Assembly (NCBI GenBank): GCA_963422465.1
Contig: OY730170.1
Location: 2,046,001 to 2,110,000, forward strand
Reading direction: 5' to 3'
Source of the DNA: Lichina pygmaea
Taxonomy: Eukaryota; Ascomycota; Lichinomycetes; Lichinales; Lichinaceae
Length of the DNA: 64,000 nt
Below are positions 8,841-17,762 of this stretch, in pieces; the stretch's first letter is position 1; each line of letters opens with the position of its first letter. Made by a program: the position numbers and the translations under genes. The notes under the pieces are model-generated. The model was given only the letters and a program-made list of their open reading frames with translations. It made no database searches and was not told where the DNA came from.

Positions 8841-11606
8841 GCCTGCGAAGACTCAAACCTCCACGCGGTGCAGACTGGGAACCTCGGGGCAGCGATGGCA
8901 GGCAGTCTCCCAAGCTGCTTGTAGTCACTGCACCAAGAGCTAATTGAGTCACCGGTCGAGCTGCTGGTGCCTGTGGAGTGACAGGCCACCGGAGGTGTCG
9001 TGCAGGCACCCTGGACACCCCTGTGAAGTGACATCAGCAGAACAGAGGACTTCGACCAAACTGGTTATGAAAACCACCTGACAGATGTCTACTGTGTACG
9101 CTACAGCCTGAAGCCAGCCTTGCAACTGGTGGATGTGAGGTCTAGACACCTGACAGGGCACCTCTGGAGTAGACGAGAGGAGTTCCTATCACACACCCCC
9201 TTTCTGGCAGAGTCTCCAGCAGCTGATGCATCGAGGATCTTGTTCTAGGAGGGGAGTGATGTCTGTACCGCGGTGTTGTTAATCGAACAGGGACTACATG
9301 TTAAAGAAGGCGAGCAGGTGGCACAAAGGGTTTCCACTGCTCCAGTACCTAAGGGCTGTGTGATAGTCAAAGTGCTGGCTTGATGGTTTTGCCTAAGTTC
9401 TTGCCACAGATTGTCTTCAGGCTACCTACAGACTGGGGCCAGAGCACTGGATCTCCAGTGGGCCACCACGTACAACTGGAACCCCACAGGTGACAGCAGG
9501 CAGATGGAGACTTCTCCCTACTTGGTTAGTGGGCTGGAAAGGTGGTCCTGCAGGTGCTGGCATGGCCTGCAGGGTCCGTAGAGTCTGCGAGGCATGGTCG
9601 GCCTCTGTACAAGAGATCTACAGAGATAACACAAAACAGTGAGAGCTGCGGGGTGTGGCATATAATAGCAGTGATGGCAGTAGGGTCTGGGCCTACTACG
9701 AGACTGTCTATATGGCCTGAGAGGACGGAAGCGCATTCCGGTCTGTACAGAGTGCAGGCTCAGGCTGCAAATGACAGGCTCAAGGAGCAAACTGCAGTTG
9801 GAGCGTGGGCTCCGGGCTGGCAACCCGGCGCTCCGAAGCAGGACCTAGGGGTGAGTGTACACGGCAGAGTGCAAAAGACCTCAGGACTGCGGGGAAGCGT
9901 GGCAGAGACCCTGCACAGGATGTCGACTCTGCGCTATGCCTCGGCATAGCTCAACTGTGGCCTATGACAGAGTTCTCCCCAAGATACTACAGCAAATTCT
10001 GAAAAGAAAAGGAATACCTGCCTGGCTAGCTTCCTGGATCTACTCCTTCTGTGATAAGTGCTCTACCACTCTTGTCTTTGATGATTCTGAGTCTTGTTCT
10101 ATTCCTATTCATTGTGGAGTTTCTCAAGGTTCTCCATTATCCCCTATTCTTTTTCTATTCTACATTTCTGAATTGCATGAGACTGTGCATACTCCCTCTT
10201 CTGGTGTATCTGCCCTGGGGTTTGCAGATGATACAAATCTGCTTGCTTTTGGTCACTCCTTGAAAAGTAACCTTCTGAAGTTAAAGAACACACACCTCAA
10301 ATGTCTATCATGGGCTGCAAGACATGGAATGGTCTTCTCTCCTGAGAAATATGAAATACTTCATTTTTCCAGAAGAAGATCAGACAATCTTCAGCTCAAG
10401 CTCAGACTGGGGAATGTGATTCTCAAACCAAAAGAAGAAGTGTGAGTACTTGGAGTGTACCTAGATGCAAAGCTCCACTGGCACAAACACCAGAGGATTA
10501 TTCTTCAAAAAGCACAGAAAGCACTCTCTTCTCTTTCTAGAACTTCCTATTCTACTTGGGACTTTCCAGTTCACACATCACGTCTGGTGTACACTGCTAT
10601 ACTGAGATCTCTACTGAGCTATGCAGTGGGGATCTGGTTTAACCCTCTAAGAAAATCCTCCAATATCTCTTCTCTTGTTTCATTTCAAAACAGATGCCTA
10701 AGACTTATTGGGGGTGCCTTCAAAGCCACTCCTTCTTTTCTATTAGAGAGTGAGCTTTTTCTTCTACCTCTAGACCTCTACTTTAAATTTCGCACTGCCT
10801 GTTTTCTTTCTTCTATTCAAAACTCCCCTCTCAAATACTTTCTTGACAGTATCTTTTCCACTATTTCCAGGTATGCCTCTCTCTTGAAGATACCTTTAAA
10901 GGAATCCTCAACTATCTCTCCTAAGTGGAAATTCACTTGGTTAAGTCAAATAACTACTAACCAGGCTAGTTCAAAGAAGGAACTACAAAAGCTCTTTACT
11001 AAAGAGTGGGAAGACCAATGGGAAGAGAAGAAAAGAAGAAGCTATCCAGGCTGGCAGACTTTCTGTCAAAAGCCACACAAAAACAATCTGAAGCTTGACA
11101 AAGAGTTCCAGAAAGCTGAGGCAAGTCTGCTACTGCAAATCAGGACTGGAAGAATTGGTCTGGCAAGTTTTCTTTTCAGAGCTGGAGTTCCTGACTTCCC
11201 TACCCCACTATGTGTGTGTGGCCAAGCAGAAGAAACTGCAAAACATATCACCTCTTCATGCTCTCTTTATTCAAGGCAAAGACAACAAGTCTCTTTTAAT
11301 CCCCAAGACTTCACCACTATTATTTCAAACCCAGAGCTACTACAGAAGTTCTTGTACTGGTTTATGTCTTTGAAAAGACTAAACCAGTTTAATCTAGCTT
11401 TCAAACTCCACTATTCCCAATCTAATACCTAGATTCTCTTCTCTTACCAGAAACTTCAAGATTTCTTTTGTTACATTCCCTAGTCACACCCTGCCTTCAG
11501 TTTTTATCCCTTCAAAGGTTTTCTGAAGGAGTTCACTATTAGCTAGAAGATCTGCATGGCTGTAAAGCTACTACCAGTGTAAGAATCAAATAAAAAATAA
11601 AAAAAA
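8841..11606 (+). mobile_element. Chimeric element beta: RepB + 5'-truncated LINE-A with target-site duplication
   Basis: A single 2.77-kb unit is flanked by the 12-bp direct repeat ATTCCAACTAAG (8829-8840 and 11607-11618). The first 1120 bp (8841-9960) are RepB, from GCCTGCGAAGACTC to CTCAACTGTGG. The rest (9961-11606) is LINE-A from inside the RT domain (just before YDRVLP) to the LINE 3' UTR and an A-rich tail. One duplication spanning both parts shows that RepB and LINE entered the genome together. The LINE half has one in-frame stop (see 9961-11432). This matches the structure known for Magnaporthe MINE elements (WEIRD sequence + MGL LINE). Confidence 0.9.
9961..11432 (+). pseudogene. LINE-A ORF2 C-terminal half in chimera beta
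   Basis: The frame starts mid-RT at AYDRVLPKILQ and keeps CGVSQGSPLSP and FADDTNLLA. After a TGA at 10443-10445 (CGA in the intact copy) it continues in the same frame through the thumb region to the C-terminal Cys/His motif CVCGQAEETAKHITSSC and ends at SNT (stop 11430-11432). Apart from that stop it is undamaged, so decay is slight. Without the endonuclease and the first RT motifs it cannot be autonomous. Confidence 0.85.
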
Positions 11607-11965
11607 ATTCCAACTAAGCTCTGGGTAAAGCTAGAAGTAATCACCTAGACTAGGGACCAGACCCTCTATCTAGACTTTCCTTGAGTTGAGAACTCTGCTA
11701 GCTCTAGAGTCACTCAGACTCTAACTATTCCTCTTATTCTAAGACTCTCTCTCTCTGATTGTGGATGGATTGCTGGTTGTTGAAGAAGATCATAGATCCC
11801 AGGATCACAACTTGTGACAAACAGGTGTGATTCTCAAAGGTGATGGGTTTTCACCTAAGGTTTGAGTGGGTTGGAACAGGATGTCAGCTGTTTTCCAGAA
11901 CATATGGCAAATTCCAGTCTTTACCAAAAGTGATGGTCCTTGAACAGTGTGGATCCAGACATGAG

Positions 11966-12043
11966 TCTTGTGAACAAAACTATAGTGTTGGCAAACAGGA
12001 GTTGCTGGCAATAGTTATGTTGTGCAAGCATTGGCACCACTGA
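11966..12043 (+). mobile_element. Scrap of Ty3/gypsy RNase H
   Basis: A short plus-strand frame encodes EQNYSVGKQELLAIVMLCKHW, the hallmark start of a Ty3/gypsy RNase H domain (usual form YS..E.E.LA.V...K.WR.YL). Nothing else of that element is recognisable on either side, and it does not look like a piece of G1-G3. It is an old fragment between LINE 5' UTR sequence and the host-like region. Confidence 0.6.
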
Positions 12044-12182
12044 TTTGAAAGATAGTGTAGTCTACATATCAGTACATACTTTTCGAGTACAGAAGTATGT
12101 AATGTCAGGGGTAGATTATTATATTGTACAAACCTCACTGCAATACATCTCTGAGAGTGGAACCAAGCATGCAGGTATCCTC
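12044..12182. other. Short spacer with a small perfect hairpin
   Basis: No gene is seen. Arms TACATACTT (12073-12081) and AAGTATGTA (12093-12101) form a 9-bp perfect inverted repeat with an 11-nt loop. This may be chance or a relic of an element end. Confidence 0.3.
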
Positions 12183-12606
12183 AACTAAACCCCTGGATTA
12201 ACCCCTTATCCAGCTCTTCTTGCACAATTGTCCGAAGTTGTGTATCTTCGCTGTCATCCTTCTTTTCCCTTCAATAGACAATACTTTCTTTCTTGCGGAG
12301 TCGTACAAGCCCTTTCTCACTTACTGGATATCCTTCTTCTTGGAGAACTTCCAACACCTCCTAGTTGTTAAGATAGGACTTGAAGATAAGGATTGCGATA
12401 CGGGCACGAAGAAGAGGAGTATCCTCAGTCCGGGTTTGCTTTGACTGATTCCACTCGTGAAGTCATCGTTCGATGGTGCGAGAAGTGACAAATACATCGT
12501 GATTATCAGCAAGGTACTTGGCCAGATCATTAGATGTTCGCCCCTGCTGGTAGAGGTCAGTGATCTGACCCCGGTACAGATCAAGATCCACTCTTGGTCG
12601 AGGCAT
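12183..12606 (-). pseudogene. Decayed fungal helix-turn-helix orphan gene
   Basis: The minus-strand frame starts MPRPRVDLDLYRGQ and continues with TSNDLAKYLADNH and VTSRTIER. This is the N-terminal HTH seen in a large family of fungal orphan genes (pattern MPR.R.DL..Y...I..L...G.....IA..L). Further along come TPLLRARIAIL, EVLEVLQEEGYPVSE and IVQEELDKGLIQGF, which fit the same family's second region. Several in-frame stops show it is broken. In many fungi this module heads longer proteins, some with an integrase-like domain; none is visible here. The function is unknown; DNA binding is inferred from the HTH. Confidence 0.6.
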
Positions 12607-13572
12607 TGGTATGTTGAGAGACTGATAGATTCTCTACTGGGGTCCTCTGAAGCCTACAGTGGCCGGCAAAAAATTTCGCTCGGAGTTTTGTCGGAGTGTC
12701 AGCTATCGTCCGCCGTACCCTGCTGATAAGACCTGAGACGTGTACGTATGTACACTTGTCTTCTTTCTGGTTGGCTGTGTTCCTAGGAGTAGCTCCTTCT
12801 AAGATCCTTCTTGATGCTCCTCGTGAATGGCCCAGTGGTAGTCCCTCAGAAGCTTTCACGTGGTCTGCGGCTAGCACCTGTCTTTGAGGCGATTCGTCCA
12901 AGACACGACTGCCATTCGACGATCCAGGAGAAGGGGTCCTTGAAGAATTACCGGTAGGTCTTGCTCCCTGAGCCCTGGTCCAATCAAGTAGCACACCGGT
13001 ATAACTTCGAAACCTGCCCTGGATATCAGCGACTTTGCGCTGTGGATGATGCTAGCTCTCCCCACGGCACCTCAAAGTCCTTGGCGATCCGCCAGTAGAC
13101 ACGGGGAACGCAAAGCGAATCACAGGAACTGGTGTTCTGAGACCGTGACCGGGTCTAAACTTTGCAGATGCCTTTTCAACGCACTTTCGGACATTGGAGT
13201 CGACAGCGACGCCCGTCCGTTCGTTGGACCAAAACTCGGCCAAGTACAACAAGTGTCGACCCCATTGGAAGAAATTAATACTCCTTACGAGGGTTCTGAC
13301 AGGTGAGTAGCAATTGCTTTGACATGGCCAGTCCTTGGGCACCGTGTACCGTCATCTTCTTCGTACGCCTCTTTGGGATACATGCGGCGAAGAGCGTTAG
13401 CCAAGCCGGCAATGCTTCTTCTTACTCCTCCCAATTTTTCAAGTCTTCCTCCTTCACAATATCGTATCCGGTAGTGCATACGATAGCATGAATGTGGAAG
13501 TAGTATACACATTTGCTGACAGCAGATCTTGGCATGCTTGACAGCCACGGGGTGAAAGCAGCTCTGACCAGC
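12607..13572. other. Non-repeat region without a recognised gene
   Basis: Open frames of 60-137 codons occur on both strands, but none resembles a known protein, and overlapping frames are equally long, as expected for moderately GC-rich non-coding DNA. The right part is the 3' flank of the glucosidase II beta gene. No repeat copies are seen. This marks the left edge of the unique host-gene island. Confidence 0.5.
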
Positions 13573-15646
13573 TCATAGCTCGTCCCTCTTATCGTCCCCG
13601 ACCTGCACTGCTGAGCTGCTGGCATCAACGGCTTTGCTCGACGCAGCAGCGATCTTGTCCTTTTCTGTTCCACCCACGGTTCCTTTCTCCTGCTTCCTCT
13701 CCGTTGCACGGACGTCTTCAACAGCGACGCCGTCGACGACGGTCGCTCCGGCTGCATCGGCCTTGGAGCCTTGACTATAACATACGGCTGTCGATCCCAC
13801 GTCCATCCTGTAAACGCACTTCTCTTCCTCGACCACCTTCATGACGGAATCCTTTTCGGCGCAGGAAAGGACCACGGTTGTGCTACGCACCGGCCCGTTC
13901 CAGCAGTGTTGGCCCTTCTCGTACTTCATTGCTAACCGCTTGACTTTGCCGTCCACGGTCCGTCCACCGCTTGCCGTGTCCTTAGGGTCTTGTCCGCCGG
14001 GTTGGTACGTGATGGCGTTGTATCCATCGTCGTCATCATCGTCACCATCCACGTAGACGACGTCGAACCCGACGAACGTGCCCATGTGCGTGTTCGACCC
14101 GCCTCGTCCGGCCAATGGCTTCTGGGTGGCGCGATCCATAAAGCAGAGCTCGTAGGTGTATTCACCCGAGTCAGTTGATATGCAAGTGCCCTTTAGTGCC
14201 CGGAACACGTCGTCGGGCCCGTGGTCGCGCGCCAGATCCTCTTGCAGCGGGACGAGCGCTGAACGGTGGTCGGATAGAGCGGTCTCTGCGAGTTGAAGAG
14301 CATTGCGGGCCGCTTGTAGGGTCTTGGACTCCATTCCCGTCGACGCTGCGGACTCTGATTCCGCAATCATGCCATTCTGCGCGAGCCATTCCCGGAGATG
14401 TCGCGATTTCTCATGAATCCATTCCCGAAGAGGGCCTGGCAGATATGCCTGGATGTTGTACACTGTAGGGCCGTCGATCCAGAAATCAGCCCAACCCGTC
14501 TTACCAGCAGAAGAAATCCAAACAAGATCAGGACACTCACAGCTATCCACCTCCGAGACCATCTCCTCCGCTAGCCAGTCCTGCCAGTGGATACCCACCC
14601 CGTCTTCTGAGCCGTCCGGCTTGACGATGTGGTCAAGATCCGTTTCCTGAAGCACGAACTCATCGTCCGCCGGATCGTCCTTCCGGGCTGCGTACTCCTC
14701 CCAGCTACGAACCGCCCGCTTGACGCCGTCGTCATTGAAGTTTGGGTTGTACTCGCCCTTGAACGTAGTCAGGATGTCCTCCAGTTCGTGGACCCTGGCG
14801 AAGGCCACGTCGCGCTGGTTTCGCACGATCGTGAGCGCCTCTCGTAACTCCTCGACTCGGTCTTTCGCCAGCGTTACGAGCGCGCTGAGCTTCCCTCCCG
14901 CACCCTTGACGATCTTGCCCTTTTCCTTCTTCTCGGTCTCCGCTAGAGCTGCTTGAAGCTGCGCGGCCTTCAACTCGGCCTCTTTGACCTTGCTCTCGGC
15001 GATCACGATGTCGCCTTCCAACTTCTTCCGGGTCGACTTGGCTTGGTCCACGAGCTCCTGTCTCCTCTTGATACCGGCTGCCATGGCCTTTTTTCGGGCT
15101 TCATCTTTGCTCCTCCACTGCTTTCCAATCTCCTTGCATCGGTCGTCGCACTTGACGCCGCCGACGCCGGCCCACTCGTCACTGCCATCACAGCAGCCGG
15201 CGTAGTCGCAGACGCCATCGTTAACCTGCGTAAAAGGAACATACATCGGCCGATGGCCCTTGTTCTTGCAGTAGTATCCAGGCAGGGCATGTGTAGTCGC
15301 ATTCTGATGTGCCAAGCCCATCAAGGCCATCGACGGTGCTGAAGACAGGTGCGAGCAAGCGGATGTGCCTGGTTCATCGGAGCCATCAGGACAGTCGCAG
15401 TAGTCATCGTTGACTTGCGCTGCAAGAAGCTGTACAGATGGAGCTGTTATACACGCGAAGACGTCCGGAGATTGGTAGTGCTTCGCGACTATGATGCTGT
15501 CAGAAGACTGTTGGTCGGAACAAAGTCGGATAGACGCGAGTTCACTTACAATCGGGGCCTACGCCTCTGGGTCTGGAGGCATCAGCAGCAAATCCATGGG
15601 CCGCGATGTAGCAGCTTAGGAGAAAGAATGGCTTCGGTCGCCCCAT
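13573..15646 (-). CDS. Glucosidase II beta subunit (PRKCSH-type), 670 aa
   Basis: This is the regulatory subunit of ER glucosidase II, which trims glucose from N-glycans in the calnexin cycle. Proposed exons (minus strand): 15646-15550 and 15488-13573, joined across a 61-nt GT-AG intron (donor GTAAGT, acceptor ATAG); total 2013 nt, in frame. Exon 1 encodes a signal peptide (MGRPKPFFLLSCYIAAHGFA) and GVGPD; exon 2 resumes FAKHYQSPDVFAC. Two LDL-receptor class A-like repeats follow (NDDYCDCPDGSDEPGT and NDGVCDYAGCCDGSDEW). A long charged coiled coil comes next (about residues 150-290), then a C-terminal MRH lectin domain (MGTFVGFD, GQHCWNGPVRS, EEEKCVYRMDV). The tail is Ala/Lys-rich and ends in RDEL, an ER-retrieval variant of HDEL/KDEL. 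It is somewhat longer than typical family members because of the central and C-terminal linkers. Confidence 0.95.
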
Positions 15647-16006
15647 GACAGAATGTTGTGCCAGGACTCAAGACTGCTTTTGATGTACGGGCGAAGCTAG
15701 GGGCTGACCATGCTACCGTATCGCTGTGCTGGACGGGCCGGATATTACGTCCAGGTCGGTTCCTGGCAGACGGCAGGTCTACGCCACAGTCGAGTATGTA
15801 GCTTGTTTACATCATCTACAGCTGTGAGTGACGACGAAGACGGCTTCCGTTAGGCCATCCCATTTATCCAAACCCAATGAAGACGCCAGTTCATTTTCGA
15901 TGCAGACGCGATCGTCTCTCCGGCAAGAACTCCTAAAGATCAACCATCATACCCCGTCCTATGCTAACGACAAGACTCTCCAACGCCCATCAGTTCTTCA
16001 GAGGAA
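15647..16006. other. Intergenic region between Rtf2 3' end and glucosidase II beta 5' end
   Basis: This 360-bp unique sequence should contain the Rtf2 terminator and the glucosidase II beta promoter, both on the minus strand. No repeat, tRNA or convincing coding frame is seen. Confidence 0.6.
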
Positions 16007-17067
16007 TTACCTCTTCGCATCAGCCGGAATGGTATATCCTCTCGTCATGAAATCGCCATTGCGATCACGTTTGCTCGAGCCAGCCCCCGACGTAAACAGC
16101 GCCTTCAAGTTCTCGTTCAGCCCAAGCTTGCGCCGCTTCTCGCGCTCCGCCTCGTCCTCCATCACCCGCGCCGTGAGCGAAGCCGTTGCTGGATTTCTGA
16201 TCATGCTGCTTGGTGTAATGATGCCATTGCTAGGCTTTGGCGCCAAAACTTGGTTGCTGATCGTTGGCGATGCTTGATGTTCTTCCTCGCCATTCTCGGC
16301 AGCAGCTGGATTGCCGTTCTTCCTCTTCCTCTTGCTAGCCCCAGATGCCTTTTTCAAGGAGTGGGTCAGACACATCTCCTTCAGCGTCTTGATTCTGGCG
16401 TTCAACCGTTCCAGTTCGCTAGATGCAGTGGGTAAGATGGGGATCACATGATCGGGTGAGAAGGGTTGATTGCACTATCGGGACTGTGTCAGCGCCAACC
16501 TTTGCAACGTGCTCACGGCAATGACGCACCTGTTGGCAAATCTCTTCCGATATCTCCTTAATGGCCGTCTCGGAGAACACATGACCGCATGGGCTGAGAT
16601 AAGCCGATCGTACACTGGCTCCCAGCTCCTTCCTCGCGACTGGGCAGACCCACTTCTCCTTTCGGTGCCTGGCGCCGCTGCCCGCCTCCATCTGAGCCTG
16701 TTCCTCGACTTCAAACTTGACCTCGACCACGTCTTTCAGGCTCCGTACTCGACCGGCCAGGAATTCCTCGCTGTCGGTCTTGCTCGTCCCGTCCTCTGAC
16801 GGCAGTAAGAATTTCAGGATCGCATCCTTGTTGTATAGCCTGCCAACGCAGTCTGACACCACCGGCTGTACCAATGAACCATGTGATAGAGGGCAGGTCG
16901 TCCAGTTGTATTCCTGCTGCTCTTGCCGGGACTCTTTTATTTCGGCGGTCGTACGATTACGCGCGGCTTCTTTGACGAGCTCACGTCTCGTCGGGATACT
17001 GTACGCATCGTCAACGAATGCTTTCGAAATATAAGCGTCTGACTTACCTTCCACCATCATTGCCCAT
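16007..17067 (-). CDS. rtf2: Rtf2 family protein (RING-like, replication termination/splicing factor), 318 aa
   Basis: Exons on the minus strand: 17067-17048, 16998-16530 and 16474-16007 (957 nt, in frame). Introns are 49 and 55 nt with GTAAGT/CAG and GTGCGT/TAG borders. Exon 1 is only 20 nt, encoding MGNDGG and part of Ser7, the invariant Rtf2 start (MGNDGGSIPTRRELVKEAA). Next come the paired Cys/His clusters of the Rtf2 RING-like fold: NWTTCPLSH, LVQPVVSDCVGRLYNKDAIL, KWVCPVARKELG, LSPCGHVFSE and, across intron 2, ICQQCNQPFSPDHVIPILPT. The C-terminus has a basic stretch (KRKRK) and ends DFMTRGYTIPADAKR. In fission yeast Rtf2 acts at the RTS1 fork barrier and affects splicing; in animals it is removed from stalled forks. 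Nuclear location is inferred. Confidence 0.93.
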
Positions 17068-17762
17068 CTTGAATACCTGAGGTTGAGGTCTGCTATGATG
17101 AATCAGTCACGCCGGTGTGATGCTGGTACCGTACAAGTACTGTATGGAATGGCTGGTACGTATGAACTAGCACCGTACGTAGGCGCAGGTGGCGGGTTAA
17201 GTTTGTTCAGAAAGTTTTGCATCCTCTGTACTTCTTCACTAGCTATGTTATAGGCTTGTATCACGTCTGAGTCTGGTATTTCAACCCCTAGAAGGGACCA
17301 CTGCACTAGGTGTGGGTATACCTATGTGTGAGTGTATGATGGCCAGCAATTGCAGCCATCGAAAAAAAAAGAAGCTAATCTGCCTGTACACCACACAAAT
17401 GTAGAACGCGTCCTCGAGGAGCTCAAAAAGATATGGGGACTTATGATGATATGCCTGATTTCGCGAAGGTCCCAAACATGCGTCCTCACATGTCTGTGTA
17501 GCATCAGTGCCAACCAGTCTCTTGGGGCCCCGCACATCAACAGCAGCCACCTCGGCGGCACATGACACTGGAACGCATTGATCCTCGAATCGAGCCACTA
17601 CTCTCATGGATGTTTACGAAAAGTTCAACTGTTCTGGCTTCACCTTTCAAGCTGTAATTGCCACAGAGAATGTATTGTAGTAGGAGCTACTAACCAACTA
17701 CTGCTTTGCACGCTGAGGTATCGTTGCTGAAATTGAGGAAAGAGAAATTTCAAACGCTCCAT
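17068..17762. other. Intergenic region upstream of Rtf2 and downstream of fumarase
   Basis: The 695 bp contain the fumarase 3' flank and the Rtf2 promoter. A minus-strand 67-codon frame (17306-17103) ends 35 bp before the Rtf2 start codon. It has a helical-looking segment (SEEVQRMQNFLNKLN) but no recognised homologue, and could be an upstream frame in the leader or chance. A run of A residues lies at 17363-17371. Nothing else is evident. Confidence 0.5.

Larger units (their letters stand above)
8709..11965 (-). mobile_element. LINE-A 5' UTR fragment, split by chimera beta
   Basis: Sequence at 8709-8840 and 11607-11965 matches the LINE-A 5' UTR upstream of ORF1 (compare 3440-3922 and 38033-38622). 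Shared segments include CCCAGCAGTAATAATCTAG, CTAGACTAGGGACCAGAC, TGACAAACAGGTGTGATTC and TGATGGGTTTTCACC. Neither ORF1 nor ORF2 follows, so only the 5' untranslated part is left. It was the target for chimera beta, whose 12-bp duplication lies inside it. Confidence 0.8.

Noticed and set aside
8842-9960. RepB considered as a protein-coding transposon or LTR on its own
   Set aside because: No terminal repeats, no transposase or RT motifs, and its only clean duplications enclose LINE sequence too. Described instead as the 5' partner of LINE chimeras.
12581-13548. Overlapping 87-137 codon minus-strand frames between the HTH relic and glucosidase II beta
   Set aside because: No family similarity, no consistent splice structure, and both strands are equally open. 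Treated as non-coding.
13828-15342. Several long plus-strand frames opposite the glucosidase II beta gene
   Set aside because: They are antisense shadows of a GC-rich coding exon with biased codon use; none resembles a protein family.
17103-17306. 67-codon minus-strand frame upstream of Rtf2
   Set aside because: No recognised similarity, no clear splice link to Rtf2 (whose own MGNDGG start is conserved), and overlapping frames of similar length exist. It is kept only as a note in the intergenic entry.
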